From contig JAIQCW010000084.1 in NCBI GenBank assembly GCA_020283715.1, forward strand, positions 1-64,000: DNA of 64,000 bases, written 5' to 3'. Shown piece after piece: positions 9,395 through 21,273 of this stretch; position 1 is the stretch's first letter, and every line of letters begins with the position of its first letter. The translations under genes were made by a program, and so were the position numbers. The stretch is from Cytauxzoon felis. Taxonomy: Eukaryota; Apicomplexa; Aconoidasida; Piroplasmida; Theileriidae. The notes under the pieces were generated by a model. The model worked only from the letters and a program-made list of their open reading frames with translations. It searched no databases and was not told the DNA's origin.

Positions 9395-11761
9395 ATGGCT
9401 AACGAGAACTTAAGTAAGGCTGCTATGTTTATGATGGGTTTTATTATGTTGTTACCACATCGTATTGCGTTATCATGTTCTCCGCATGTCATTAAACGTT
9501 TCCATCTTCCTCCTGCTACTGTACCATTGTTCATTTATAAGATACATAGTCCTATGGAACTAGCGAGTTTATGTGGTACGTTTTTGGCTAATGTTTTAAC
9601 ATGGGTTAATGATGCTACCATTAAAACAATGTATTTAAAGAGATACTGTTCCATAACCTTCATGTGGTTAATGTTTATCTGTTCCGTTATGACGTATTAT
9701 TTATTTATTTCTGGTGATGATTTTGGTTATTTAAATCATTTCTATTGGAATATGGTCTTTTTTACTCTTATTTATGGATTCATGTCATCATTTTGTTTTG
9801 GTATTAACTTTAATACTTCAATGGCTGCTGCTGGATTACCCACTTCAGGAGGTTTTACATTTATGTTACATAAAGTATATCATTGGTTATATGAAAAATA
9901 TCATTGGGCTGAATATGATTATTACCTCATGATCCTTCAATTGACTACTACTATGGGATTCCTCCTTTTCAGTTCCATCCTATGGACCGTCGATCAATGT
10001 TGGAATATATTGGAACCTGAATATAAGAGTTTTTTAATTCAAGGGATACTTGATGCTGCCAATAATAAAACTACAACTGAAGATAATCTCAAGGCAACAA
10101 GCATAACATATTATGTGAGCCAAAAAGCTCCTCGAAATGATAGTGGTAATAAATATCAATTACCTGCCGATAACGGTGATTATAAAACTATTAATGTCAA
10201 TGAGGATCTCGCCATGAGATGGGGAGGTGTTGCAAAGAAAATGACTGATGATGCTAAAAATGAACTGCGGAATTGTTGGAGAGGTGGTAATTATAAAAAA
10301 CCTATTATAGCACCTCTTGTTCTATCTGGAATAATGTCAGGATTATCATTCATTTCTATATTCATGGCTATGTTTGCAACATATTTTATGGATTCTTCCA
10401 AGTTGTATGTGTTAGTTGGTATAATCACCTCTATATTGGTTATAATTTCGATAATCTCCAACATACTTTCAGCCAATGCTTTCGATAAGGATGATCTTAA
10501 AGATGTAAATATTAAAAAGGCTAATTTAGGTGTATATACAGGCCACACAAATTGGTATAAAATAAACGCAACTGTTGGTGGTGGTAATACTGGTGATGCT
10601 ACTAATAATCCTACAGTAAATGATGTTCAAAATGCTACAGACAACAAATATTATTTTTAAGTAGCTGATATGTCCAAATTTATAGCACAGGTAGATACTG
10701 GCCACAATGCTGCAACTGCTAAAACTGATGAACTAGCTAAGGCTAATATTATTGCAGTTATTGGAATTGTATCAATTATTGTTATATTTGCATGCGTTTT
10801 ATTGTTTTCTATAATAATTTTTTATCGGGATAAAAATTCACTCGCCGCCCCACTTTTCCTCTTCACCTTCATTGCAACTACAGCTGCCATAACCTTCGGA
10901 GGAATTGCAATATCGAGTGCCGCTGCTGCGATCCACTTGTATAAGACAATAGGTGGTGGAGCTACTGATACTCAACCATTCAAGAATGCCATGTATAGTA
11001 GTTGGGTACTCCTTCCGTCGTTTGGAGTAATTGCATTCTTTGGTGTTGTTTTATCTTTAAAAGATTCATACATCAAGTGGCCTATTATCGGCTTCATATT
11101 ATATGGGGCAATTGCAGGTGGGGCTGCCATCTCTGCCAATGACAGTATAAAGAAACTATTTACCGGTGACCATGGTGGTCATGATTGGTCTCCTATTTTA
11201 ATGTTGGCGTATTCAATGGGTGTTGTTTATTTTTTTTACCCGAGTATTTCCCCATATCAATTAGTGGATGATGAGGAACTTGGTAATGATATTGAACTTT
11301 GGGCTCTTTTAATATCATCCATTCCAACCCTCCTTATAGCCTTATTGGATGTAGTTGATGCTAACGGACCAGGTGGAATTCACAGCGGTAGTAATTGGAC
11401 CGCACGTCCGTATTGGCATTGTACACATGTAGCCTTTGTTGCATACTATGTATGTGTTTACCTCTTCTTCTCCATATTACACTTTCCGGAAGGTAGAATT
11501 GGTAAATTCTTTAGAGGCCATTCTATGAGAACCAGATTATTATCTGTTACATTCAATACTGTTGAGGAAACTCTAGAGGCTGTTGGTTTTGCTGGAGGTG
11601 GTATGCAAGCTGGCGGTGTTACCGGTCCCATTATACAATTTAATGTCCTATTTGCATATTTCGTTATGACAGTATCCATGTTTACTGAAGATTCGTACAA
11701 GAATTTTTCTAGAATGACCTCACTACAAAGGTCCTCATTCCACATGCAAATATATTCATGA
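9395..11761 (+). pseudogene. Tpr-like polytopic membrane protein A, interrupted by one in-frame TAA
   Basis: Two collinear open stretches (9395-10660 and 10670-11761) are in the same frame, separated only by TAA at 10658-10660. The N-terminal block (KAAMFMMGFIMLLPHRIALS and 'PMELASLCGTFLANVLTWV') and the C-terminal block ('FYPSISPYQLVDDEE', 'LHFPEGRIGKFFRGH', 'EAVGFAGGG') are nearly identical to copy C at 17.9-20.1 kb, which is uninterrupted there. About ten hydrophobic segments predict a multi-pass protein. The central part is variable. The gene may be a young pseudogene. Alternatively, a weak 100-nt intron (donor near 10584, acceptor TTTATAG at 10683) would remove the stop in phase. Unlike the other copies it lies between genes on the + strand. 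The Tpr-related family name is from memory; the paralogy within the window is direct. Confidence 0.65.
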
Positions 11762-11835
11762 TCCGTCCTATAATCTACCAATAGATCATACCTTAAGATC
11801 TCCTTCACAGATACATATCATATTTCTTGTCCTAA

Positions 11836-12070
11836 GACAGATCTCAACCCGAGGTCCAATCCACCTCTCCTTCTCTTGCAGAGAGCTCTTCCAATTACTT
11901 CCCCCTCCGCTTCCCTGAGATCGCTTCCAGGTTCCGCTTCCACTCGAGGTTACATCTTTACCTCCTTCTTCATCGCCACGATCTCTGGGAGTGGCTTTAC
12001 TCTTTAGAGATAGGTAATTGGAAGAGGCTCACGCCGAGTGGAAGACAAGGTGGATTGGACCTCAGGTGCA
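11836..12070. repeat. Mosaic cluster 11, 3' bracket of Tpr-like A
   Basis: Has the CTCT-TGC-AGAG variant (11873-11883). Confidence 0.85.
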
Positions 12071-12138
12071 ATACATCATCGTATAACATGTATTTACAAT
12101 GCATTGTGTTCATGTAGTAATTTGTATATATTAAATGA

Positions 12139-15100
12139 TTAGATAAAAGAGAGTATATTTGTGGGTGTAGTTAATGAGAAATGTTTTTTGAATTTGCGAT
12201 AGATTGGATGTGTATGATCGATTTTTATATCTGTTGTATCATTATTTCTTTGAAATTTGATTATATCAATTGATAACATTTGCATTTCTATAGATTCTAA
12301 AGCTATTAATCTTTGTATCATTGAATAAATTATATAAAATGTCATCATTATTATATGAATTATAAATATTGTTATCGCTAATGAATATGATTTACCAGAT
12401 TCTTTCATAAATATATAAACACAAAATACACGAATCATTAATGTTAATACAAATGCACGCTTATGAGAATTATATATCGCATAATTTAACCTATAATAAT
12501 AATATGAAAATTTATACATCCATAGAATACTATTACTCTAATGAATAATCAACCATAGGTGCATCTGATGTCATATCTACTTGAGGTCCAATCACTATCT
12601 TCACCTCTTCCACTAGGCGTGGAGCCTATCCACCTGAGGTTACAACCAACTCTCTTGGTCCTGCCGTCAGCTTCTCTAATTACCTATCTCTAAAGAGTAT
12701 AGCCACTCCCGGAGATCGTGGCGTTGTTGAAGGTTGTGAGGATGAAAGTAGAGTTAAGGATGTAACCTCGAGTGGACTACCCGCAGCTGATCTCAGGGAA
12801 GCGAAGGGGGAGGTAAATAAGAAGGCCACCACGGCGAGTGGAATGGAAGGTGGAAGAAAAGGTGGAGATAAAGATAGCAGGAAGGAAATGGATGTAACCT
12901 CAGGTGGAAAAGATGGGGTAATGGGGTATTCTGGGGATAATAAACCTCATAATAATGATAATAAACCCCATAATGTACCTGAAGTACAGGTTGATAATGA
13001 GTACAAGACCTCGAGTGGAAAACCCGAGAGCGATCTCCGGGAGCTGGAAGGGGAGCTAAATAGAGAAGCTGACGGCAGGATAGACCTCGAGTGGAGAGCC
13101 TCCACGGCGAGTGGAAGATAAGGTTATAACTTCAGGTGGGGCACCATTGGGTTTATTATCATCATTGTAGTGTAATTTATCCCCACTTCCCCATATTACA
13201 CTTTTTGTATATATCATTACATTATCAATTTCTGATGGTTTCCATTTAATCCTCGGTAAACATGGTAATCATACAAGTTGTTAAAAATGACAGTCCATTA
13301 TACTGTGATACAGCTCCATTGAATTCATCTCCCTGTTTCCCACCACCAGAAAAACCAATAGCCTCTAACCATTCTTGAACAACATTAAATATATTACCCA
13401 CAATACCAGCCACAATTATATTGTTCTTTACACGCCTACCAATCCAACCATCAGGGAAATGAAGCGTAGATATAAAAACATGGATGCATAAAATGTAAGG
13501 GATAGCAAACAACCATTGATAATGCCAGAACTTCCTGTGACCATGAATATTCCAATTCTTAGAATTAGCAGGTTTATCAGAAGTTGTATGATCACCTATA
13601 GTACTATGAGTTGGTCCACTCGTACATTTTTTTATCTCAGCAATTGCTTCCTTGGCTAATTTATTAGAAGGATTAGTTTTATCTTGACCACCAATATTTT
13701 GAATAGTTTCCCAGTCTGTAATAACCTGTTTTATTTGACCACCGGTATTTAGAGCGTTTTTCAGTTCAGTCGAATTTTGTACAGGATCAGGATTTGTGAC
13801 CGTAGGATCTACCTTCTTTCTAGCGTCGTTAACTTTCTTTCCGAATTTTTGATCACTAGCAGTATAATTAATAGTATTACTTTCATTTTGTTTCTGATAA
13901 TTTACTTTGGCTTTCATATGGGAATCCAAAGTTTTCAATTGCATGCGCATAGTTTCCTTAACATCCGTTCCATCTTTATTCACAAATTCCCCCCAATTCC
14001 CTGGACCTATACCACCTGGACCTTTCAACGTATCACCATTATCCAAAGTATCCATGACTGCGATCAAGTAAGTGGGGAGCGTAGAAATAAATTGGATCCA
14101 TAATTCAATAGTCTTACCGTCAAAGGGATCATCAACTAATGAATATGGTGATATGGAAGGGTAGAAGGCATAGACTGTTCCCAAGGAAAATGAAAGCATG
14201 AGAACTGGTGACCAGTGTGCGGGAACATCATATAATTCACCAATAGTCCCCTGTCTATTTAAATAGTTAACAAGAGCTTTAAGATCACTATCAGCAGGAG
14301 ATGTAGTTGCTTGATTTGTCCATTGGCCACCCGTTTGTGTGATATCAGCCTTGTGAAATATTTTCACATTCCCCATCATTTTAATCTTTAAAGCACCTTT
14401 ATTACCATTTTTATAATAATATACTTCAGAGACATTTGAAATATCATTAACTTCACCTTGTAATGTAGCTGTATTATTGTCACCATTCTTTATTGTCTTG
14501 TTCAATGTAAACTCCCCTCCACTTGCCAATGTATGGATATAGAATTCGAAATTGGTTCCGGCATAATTGTTCTTCTGATACTTAACTTTCACCGTATTAC
14601 CACCGCTACCATCATAAGTTTTATCTTTACCTACACCAGAAGGCATTTGATGAATTTCCAATTGAATTGTTGTTGGTGTTCCTTCACTTCCACCAGGACT
14701 TTCAGTACTTTTCATTTGCATCACTTCATTCCAAGTCCATAATGCGCCGGTGAGGGCGAGAGAGAGCACGGTAAACCAGTATTGTACAATAACGAGTGTA
14801 TAATCATAATCATCCCAATGAAAGCGAGACTATAGCCCTTTATAGATATAATGTATGAAGAATGTAACGAATCCTGAAGAAGGAACACCTGCTCCATATA
14901 ATGATGAATTGTAATTGACACCGAAGGTTAGATTGGAATATACACCATTTGTAAATGTGATTAATAATATACTCCAATAAAATTGATCAAAGTAACCGAA
15001 ATCTCCGCCGGATATAAAGGTTATAAACGAAATAACAGATGATATAAACATTGACCACACACCTAAAATAGACAACACTCTATTTGCAGTTATAGATTTA

Positions 15101-18100
15101 GTAACGGTATCCTTTATCCATGTTATAATATTTACTAATATTGTTGAGATCAAACTGGTGAGTTCCATAGGATTATGGATCTTGTATACAAACAGACTAA
15201 CAACTGTAGGTGTTAGGTGGAACCTCTTTAATACATGTGGAGCACAAGTCATTGCGATACGATGTGGAGTCAACATGACAAAACCAGCCAAGAACATAGC
15301 AGTCTTAGCTAAAGGACCAAATGGATCAGCCATTTTATAACAATATCCTTATCTCCATTTTCTTTATTCCAAATTATCACTCTCCCATAATTTAAAGTGA
15401 TAATTTGTCCTTCAGATATTCAACAGAGGTTAGTCCTTTCCACTCGCCGTGGAGGCCTTTTTATTTACTATCCCCTTCGCTTCCCTGAGATCAGCTACGG
15501 GTTCCACTTGAGGTTACATCCAACACATCCTTAGCACCATCTTCCATCATTCCCATGATGGATGATCCATCACTAACTTCGCCACGATCTCTGGGAGTGG
15601 CTCTACTCTTTAGAGATAGGTAATTAGAAGAGCTGTCTGCAAGACGACATCAGGTTGAGAGCTGTCTGAAGACAGAAGAGAATAGAACTTCAGGTGAAGA
15701 GCTATCTTTAGGACCTAAGGTTGAGTACCATCGATTGTTTATGTTCAATGTAATTATAGTGATAAAATATACCTGTATGATTTTATTAGATTGGGTCCGA
15801 TGAGTAATGAATGACTTGAACAAGTGGCGCACATATTTTTTGCATTATTGAGTGTGATTAATGATCCTAGAGATATTGTACAAGTTTCGTCATAGCATAT
15901 GGCTAAATGTATGTAAAAATATAAATTGAAGATAATTACCGGTGTTTAAATTGAGTGAAGTATTTAACAGCATAAATGTTTCTCTTAATTTATAAGACTT
16001 TTTTTTATTATTATATATAGAAGGATTGATATAATAAATATGATTCTTCCCCAATGTTACACATAGGAATGGATATAAATTATTTAATAGACTGATAAAC
16101 TAATTTAAATATTATGATGTATAGATATAATTAATACATACCGGTACTAATGAAAATATTAAAAATATATAATCTATAGGATCACCCATAAAATGTTCTG
16201 ATAATACACTCAATATCTCAGCATATTTATGATATTGTGCAAATGTTGTTAATACTATAGTAAATGATAATAACCTTATACATGTATATAAACCAATATA
16301 TAATGCATCCAATATAGGACCCAATAATAACCATGATAATAACATCAATAATGATGTCGATAATATCAATATCATACATATCTTCATATTAAAATTCATA
16401 CCATTATCATTATTACCAATTAGAAAACTCATATCATATATCGTACCTATACCCATCAACTCTTTACCCTATATTTTATAAATTTAAACAAAATAAATAT
16501 ACATTCCACTCGAGGTCCAATCCTACTTTCACTTCCACTCGCCGTTCCACCTGAGGTCGTCTTGCAGACAGCTCTTCTATTTACTTCCCCTTCCAGCTCC
16601 CGTAGATCGCTTCCAGGTTCCAATTGAGGTTATAGCCCTATTTCGACGAGATAAGACTAAAGTGATGGAATCCATGTTTGTCAGGATATCTCAATGAATA
16701 TAAATTGGAATGAAGTGAGGATGATAAAATTCAATACAATCATCAAAGTCCTCTTCAATGAAGTATTGATATTTATATTTCATTCAATATTCATCTCACA
16801 ATCTTCATGAGTTTCCCCAGAAATTCAGGATTTCCTTAAAACTTTGGAGGTAAAAATGAAGTTAGTGATTGGACCTCAAGTGGAATACCCGAAAGTGATC
16901 TACGGGAACTTGAGGGGGAAATAAATAGAGAAGGCCACCACGGCGAGTGGAAAGGAACGACTTCAGGTGGAATGGTGATGTAAAATATTTTGGTTCGAAA
17001 AATAATTAGATATGTATGGAGTAAACATACATCGATAAGGCAGTAGAGTAGTATAATGATTGTGATTTGTGTAGATGAGTATAATAATTGTGGTATAGTA
17101 AGTAGTACATTATGCCAAATATTGAATCGTAGATTATTATCTAATAAATGTGTTAAATCAGCACGAAATCCTACATTGAACATAAATAATATTTTTTGTA
17201 TGATATGTTTAAAATGTAAATTTTCTATAATAAAATTTTCTGGAATATTTAATTTAGAATTATTTTTCAAATTTTTATCATCTTTTTTATCATTTTGTAT
17301 CATAAAATTGAAATTTAAATGATCATCTAATAGAAATTTAAAAAAAATTTTAATAAAAAAAAATACAAACCCTTATTTTGATTTCCAACCTCCAATGTCT
17401 TTATACCAATCGTACAATGACGTATACGTGATATCTGAAATATACAAAAACATAAATTCTTCAACATAAAAGGTGATGATGCTAAAAAAAATATCATGAG
17501 AATAAATATGAAACATATTCCATAGAAGATTACGGAGAGTAATGGAAATAATGTTATCTCTACCAAAAGTTATACAACCTCTTTTCGTCCTCCACCTGAG
17601 GTCCAATCCACCTCTCTTCGTCCTGCCGTCAGCTTGTCCACATGAGGTCTTTCCACTAGGCGTGGTGCCTCTTCTACTTACTTCTCCCTCCGCTTCCCTG
17701 AGATCAGCTACGGGTTCTCCACTTGAGGTCCAGTACTACCTTCTTCACTGCCACGATCTCCGGGAGTGGCTTTACTCTTTAGAGATAGGTAATTAGAAGA
17801 GGGCTCCACGCCGAGTGGAATGGAGAGTAGGATTGGACTTCTAGTGGAACCCCATATACTATTCTGGGGTATTTTTCAAATTATGGTGTTAATTAACCCC
17901 AGTTACCCAATATTATAATTTTTATAAATACTTCCGGAAGAATTCCTGTATATTAACATGTACAAATCTTCAGTAAACATGGATACTGTCATAACGAAAT
18001 AAGACAATAGGACATTGAACTGTGTGATCGGACCAGTAAATCCAGTTTGATGACCACCTCCGGCAAATCCAACAGCCTCTAATAATTCTTCTACAGTATT

Positions 18101-21100
18101 GAATGTGACGGAGAGTAATGCAGTCCTGATGGGATGACCTTTAAAAAATTTACCAATTCTACCTTCTGGGAAGTGTAATATAATAAAGAAGAGGAAAATA
18201 ATCAAATAGTATGGAATGATGGCTACCCACGTAAGATGCCACAACATATGATTTTTAGATGTATAATCACTCGCGCCAGTATTATTTTTGTCGGCATTTG
18301 TATTATCTTCAGACTTATTACGATTAGGGTTAGACTTGTGGTAATTAGGTGGATATTTATACCATCTTCTATTTGGTCCAAGCACGTACCAACTAGCCAC
18401 ACCAGGCTTATAATCAATATCCAATAGTGCTATTAGAAGTGTTGGAATGGAGGAAATTAATAATGCCCACAATTCAATACCATTGGCAACCTCCTTGTCA
18501 TCGACTAATTGGTAGGGAGAAATACTCGGGTAAAAAAAATAAACAATACCCATAGATAACGTAAGCATACCAATAGGAGACCAATCAGCCCCATTACCTG
18601 TTCCTTTGGTAAATAATTTCTGTATACCAGAGTCTGCTGTTGCCGCAGAAACTATTGCCGCAATAGATCCAAATGACAAGAACCCAACAATAGGCCACTT
18701 AATGTACGAATAGTTTAAAGATAAAACAGCTCCAAATATCGCAATAAGTATGAAAGATGGAAGGAGTATACAACTACTAGCCAAGGCTTCATTCGTAGCA
18801 GCTTGTTGAGCTTGACCTTTATGCTTGTGGTAGTACAGTATAAACACTGCTATAGCACTTGATATTGCAATGCCTCCAAAGGTAAGGGCAGATGTAGATA
18901 CAATGAATATGAATAGAAATAGAGAAGCGGCGAGTGACTCGGTATATTTTAGGAATAACAAATATGAGAACATCAAAACAATCGTAAAGATAATCATCAA
19001 AACACCAATCCCAACAAGTATTAAAATCCTCGCAAAATTATAAGCGGCTACAAATTTATCAGCATCATAATTCTTGATTGCATGTTTCTCTACAAAGTTT
19101 CCCAATACTATAGCAATAATGAAGGTAATGCATGTGATTATACCAAAGTAAAATCCACCATATTTAGGATATTCCAAAAAGTCGGGATCATTAACATCCA
19201 AGGTTTTACAAAGATAAATCCCATAAAATAATCCAAATAACAAACTGAGGGCTATAATACCGGAAAATACGTAACCAATTATAGATGTATCTCCTCCTCC
19301 TTCTAAATTCGGATAAAGATTATTTTTTGGCGCCTCTAATGGTGCATTAAGTTTACCTTTTAGAGCAGCATCTGTAGGATCAGTACCACCTTTGTTAGCA
19401 GCCGCTTTTAGATTCTTGGCCTGCCATTCTTCATATTTAGGATTGCTTATATTCAAACATTGATCAACGGTCCACAGAATGGAAGTGAAGAGAAGGAATC
19501 CCATAGTAGTAGTTAATTGAAGGATCATTAAATTATAATCATATTCAGCCCAATGATATTTTTCATAAAACCAATGATATACTTTATGTAATATAAAGGT
19601 AAACCCACCGGAAGTAGGTAATCCAGCTCCAGCCAATGATGTGTTGAAGTTTACACCAAAGGCAAATGATGACATGAATCCATATATAAAGGTAAAAAAG
19701 ACCATATTCCAATAGAAATAATTTAAATAACCAAATTCATCACCAGAAATAAATAAATAATACGTCATAACGGAACAGAGAAACATTAACCACATAAAGG
19801 TTATGGAACAGTATCTCTTTAAATACATTGTTTTAATGGTAGCATCATTAACCCATGTTAAAACATTAGCCAAAAACGTACCACATAAACTCGCTAGTTC
19901 CATAGGACTATGTATCTTATAAATGAACAAACCAACTGTAGGCATAGGTAAGTGATACCTTTTCACAATATAAGGAGAACATGATAATGCGATACGGTGA
20001 GGCATCAACATAATAAAACCCATCATAAACATAGCAGCCTTACCTAACCACTCCTTAGGTTCAGCCATTATATGACAATATCCTCGGTTCCATTTTTCCT
20101 TATTCCAAATTATCCCCCTCCCCCGTTATTTAAAGTAAATAATTTATCCTTCAAATATTCAAAGAGGTTAGTCCTTTCCACTCGCCGTGGTGGCTTCTTC
20201 CAGTTACCTATCTCTAAAGAGTATAGCCACTCCCGGAGATCGTAGCGGAAGTATAGTCATTGGACCTCAGGTCGAGACCTCAAGTGGATTACCCGCAGCT
20301 GATCTCAGGGAAGCGAAGGGGGAAGTAAATAGAGAAGCTGACGGCAGGACTAGACCTCAAGTGGAGAGCTGTCTGCAAGACGAAGACAAGGTTGTAACTT
20401 CAGGTGGATTGGACTTTATGTGGACAAAGCTTTGATAATTACATTCCTTCAGATAAACATACCGTAGTAGTGTGTGGCTGATTGCCATGCGTAGAGTCTG
20501 ATGAAGAGAAATGGTAGATTGATGAAGCAGATTCCAACGATTGCTGCATATTTCCTGCAAAAGTATATATCGTTGGCGGTATTTGTATCGTTATTGGTTG
20601 AGAATGTGAGGTTGGCTTTGGATGTCCCGCTCATTGAAGGAAATGTATATCCGTGTAGGAATATTGCTGTAGCGACGAAGATACCGCATATAATTCGATA
20701 GAAGAAGTTATTAGTAATGAATGCATCATAATCGCTGGCGAATTTATGAAAGATATCAATGATGTCTAGCATATCGAAAATGACTTGTATGATCATATCG
20801 GTATGCATGAGTCGTTCAGATGAAATGACATTTAATCCGCCATATAAATGTACACCAGTACTGAATGCTAATATTGTATATAAAGTTGGTGTAATAAGTA
20901 ATAATAAAATAATTTCTATAGTAGCTCCACCAACAAATTGTAATAAGACACCTATTGATAATGATTGTGATGGTAATATCCAGAAATATATAACGAATGA
21001 TTTTATTGTTAATGTACGACTATATAATACCCAGCAACTAGACCCTTTATATCCAACCATCTTTGGTGATGCATATAACATCCAATGAATTGTACATATT

Positions 21101-21273
21101 ACATCAAATAATACTAAATATATACACCAATTCTGACACATATACATATAATGCATTAAACCAACTTGTTGTAACAGTAATATCATTATATTTATCATAT
21201 ATGATAATTTCATCCATGATATTACCTCCTGACGTCCTTGTTTGTCCATCATGTCTAGTTTACAAATACACAT
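12139..21273 (-). CDS. Large multi-pass membrane protein, 7 exons, two introns each containing a Tpr-like gene
   Basis: Unrecognised polytopic protein. The exons on the minus strand, in order, are 20463-21273, 17390-17578, 17031-17326, 16142-16468, 15940-16099, 15773-15902 and 12139-12490. All phases agree and give 754 residues. All donors are GTATGT, GTATAT or GTAATT except a weaker GTTGGA after exon 2. The sequence is rich in long hydrophobic stretches (for example 'IEIILLLLITPTLYTILAF', 'LLMLLSWLLLGPILDALYI', 'ITIIILLYCLIDV'), and I estimate more than eight membrane spans. A Cys-bearing loop (ICYDETC...MCATC) occurs in exon 6. Introns 1 (2.9 kb) and 6 (3.3 kb) enclose Tpr-like genes C and B on the same strand with flanking mosaic repeats, whereas introns 4 and 5 are about 40 nt. 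The function is unknown; a conserved apicomplexan transporter-like protein is possible. Confidence 0.65.
12585..13140. repeat. Mosaic cluster 12, 3' bracket of Tpr-like B
   Basis: A large cluster inside intron 6 of the membrane-protein gene, with an internal tandem of a GATAATAAACC[TC]CATAAT unit (12935-12975). Confidence 0.85.
13246..15333 (-). pseudogene. Tpr-like polytopic membrane protein B, one in-frame TAG
   Basis: Starts at 15333 (MADPFGPLAKTAMFL) and is open to a TAG at 14830-14832. It then continues in the same frame (HWDDYDYTLVIVQYW) to 13246. Aligned with copy D, the stop replaces one residue with no gap, so a single substitution breaks the gene. Parts in order: an N-terminal block with about five membrane segments; a central non-membrane region (about 215-340) with one 'VYYYKNGNKGALKIK' type module; the conserved 'HWSPVLMLSFSLGTVYAFYP' segment; a charged Asn/Lys/Thr-rich loop; and the C-terminal 'LHFPDGWIGRRVK ... 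EAIGFSGGG' block. It lies entirely inside intron 6 of the membrane-protein gene, same strand. A recent pseudogene, a readthrough gene or a sequencing error are all possible. Confidence 0.65.
15334..15427 (-). promoter_or_regulatory. Conserved 5' leader of Tpr-like gene B
   Basis: On the minus strand this ~95-bp stretch carries GATAATTTGGAATAAAGAAA followed by GGATATTGTTAT and the ATG, matching the leaders of copies A, C and D. The G-run is weaker here (GGGAGAGTGATAATTTGG). A mosaic-repeat cluster begins directly upstream. Confidence 0.5.
15428..15725. repeat. Mosaic cluster 13, 5' bracket of Tpr-like B
   Basis: Begins 97 bp from the start codon of copy B and includes the CCATCATTCCCATGATGG hairpin. 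Confidence 0.85.
16503..16977. repeat. Mosaic cluster 14, split by dispersed element copy 2
   Basis: Modules occur at 16503-16628 and 16862-16977, so the 230-bp element behaves as one further module in the mosaic. Confidence 0.85.
16629..16861 (+). repeat. ~230-bp dispersed element, copy 2
   Basis: Begins GTTATAGCCCTATTTCGACG directly after a mosaic module and ends GGAGGTAAAAATGAAG directly before another. It lies within intron 3 of the 7-exon membrane-protein gene. Confidence 0.8.
17588..17848. repeat. Mosaic cluster 15, 3' bracket of Tpr-like C
   Basis: Starts 10 bp from an exon of the host membrane-protein gene, so the repeat reaches almost to the splice acceptor. Confidence 0.85.
17903..20068 (-). 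CDS. Tpr-like polytopic membrane protein C, intact
   Basis: A 721-residue uninterrupted frame, the cleanest copy in the window. The N-terminal block (1-205) has several hydrophobic segments and 'PHRIALSCSPYIVKRYHLP'. A polytopic middle (about 265-490) contains strong membrane spans such as 'ALSLLFGLFYGIYL' and 'ILVGIGVLMIIFTIVLMF'. The conserved C-terminal block has 'FYPSISPYQLVDDKE', 'LLISSIPTLLIALLD', a hydrophilic loop rich in Asn, Lys and Ser, 'LHFPEGRIGKFFKGH' and 'EAVGFAGGGHQTG'. The middle resembles copy A and differs from the secreted-type middle of B, D and E. It sits inside intron 1 of the membrane-protein gene on the same strand. Location in the cell is inferred to be a membrane; the family assignment to Tpr-related proteins is tentative. 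Confidence 0.75.
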   Translation of the reverse strand: MAEPKEWLGKAAMFMMGFIMLMPHRIALSCSPYIVKRYHLPMPTVGLFIYKIHSPMELASLCGTFLANVLTWVNDATIKTMYLKRYCSITFMWLMFLCSVMTYYLFISGDEFGYLNYFYWNMVFFTFIYGFMSSFAFGVNFNTSLAGAGLPTSGGFTFILHKVYHWFYEKYHWAEYDYNLMILQLTTTMGFLLFTSILWTVDQCLNISNPKYEEWQAKNLKAAANKGGTDPTDAALKGKLNAPLEAPKNNLYPNLEGGGDTSIIGYVFSGIIALSLLFGLFYGIYLCKTLDVNDPDFLEYPKYGGFYFGIITCITFIIAIVLGNFVEKHAIKNYDADKFVAAYNFARILILVGIGVLMIIFTIVLMFSYLLFLKYTESLAASLFLFIFIVSTSALTFGGIAISSAIAVFILYYHKHKGQAQQAATNEALASSCILLPSFILIAIFGAVLSLNYSYIKWPIVGFLSFGSIAAIVSAATADSGIQKLFTKGTGNGADWSPIGMLTLSMGIVYFFYPSISPYQLVDDKEVANGIELWALLISSIPTLLIALLDIDYKPGVASWYVLGPNRRWYKYPPNYHKSNPNRNKSEDNTNADKNNTGASDYTSKNHMLWHLTWVAIIPYYLIIFLFFIILHFPEGRIGKFFKGHPIRTALLSVTFNTVEELLEAVGFAGGGHQTGFTGPITQFNVLLSYFVMTVSMFTEDLYMLIYRNSSGSIYKNYNIG
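20069..20164 (-). promoter_or_regulatory. Conserved 5' leader of Tpr-like gene C
   Basis: Reads on the minus strand as a G-rich run (CGGGGGAGGGGGATAATTTG), GAATAAGGAAAAATGG, then GAGGATATTGTCAT before the ATG. It is the closest match to the leader of copy A, and the same distance (about 96 bp) separates the start codon from the repeat cluster. Confidence 0.55.
20165..20430. repeat. Mosaic cluster 16, 5' bracket of Tpr-like C
   Basis: Begins 97 bp from the start codon of copy C with the same GGTTAGTCCTTTCCACTCGC junction as cluster 13. Confidence 0.85.

Noticed and set aside
10584..10683. 100-nt intron removing the stop in Tpr-like A
   Set aside because: Phase fits, but the donor is weak and base composition is not intron-like; kept only as an alternative.
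12843..13121. Hydrophilic open frame in cluster 12
   Set aside because: Made of repeat modules inside an intron of the membrane-protein gene; GC-rich modules are stop-poor in several frames.
14830..14832. Alternative genetic code with TAG/TAA reassigned
   Set aside because: All other genes end at normal TAA, TAG or TGA and contain no internal stops.
17056..17322. Plus-strand open frame opposite the membrane-protein gene
   Set aside because: Antisense to exon 3, which is fixed by phase agreement with both neighbouring exons.
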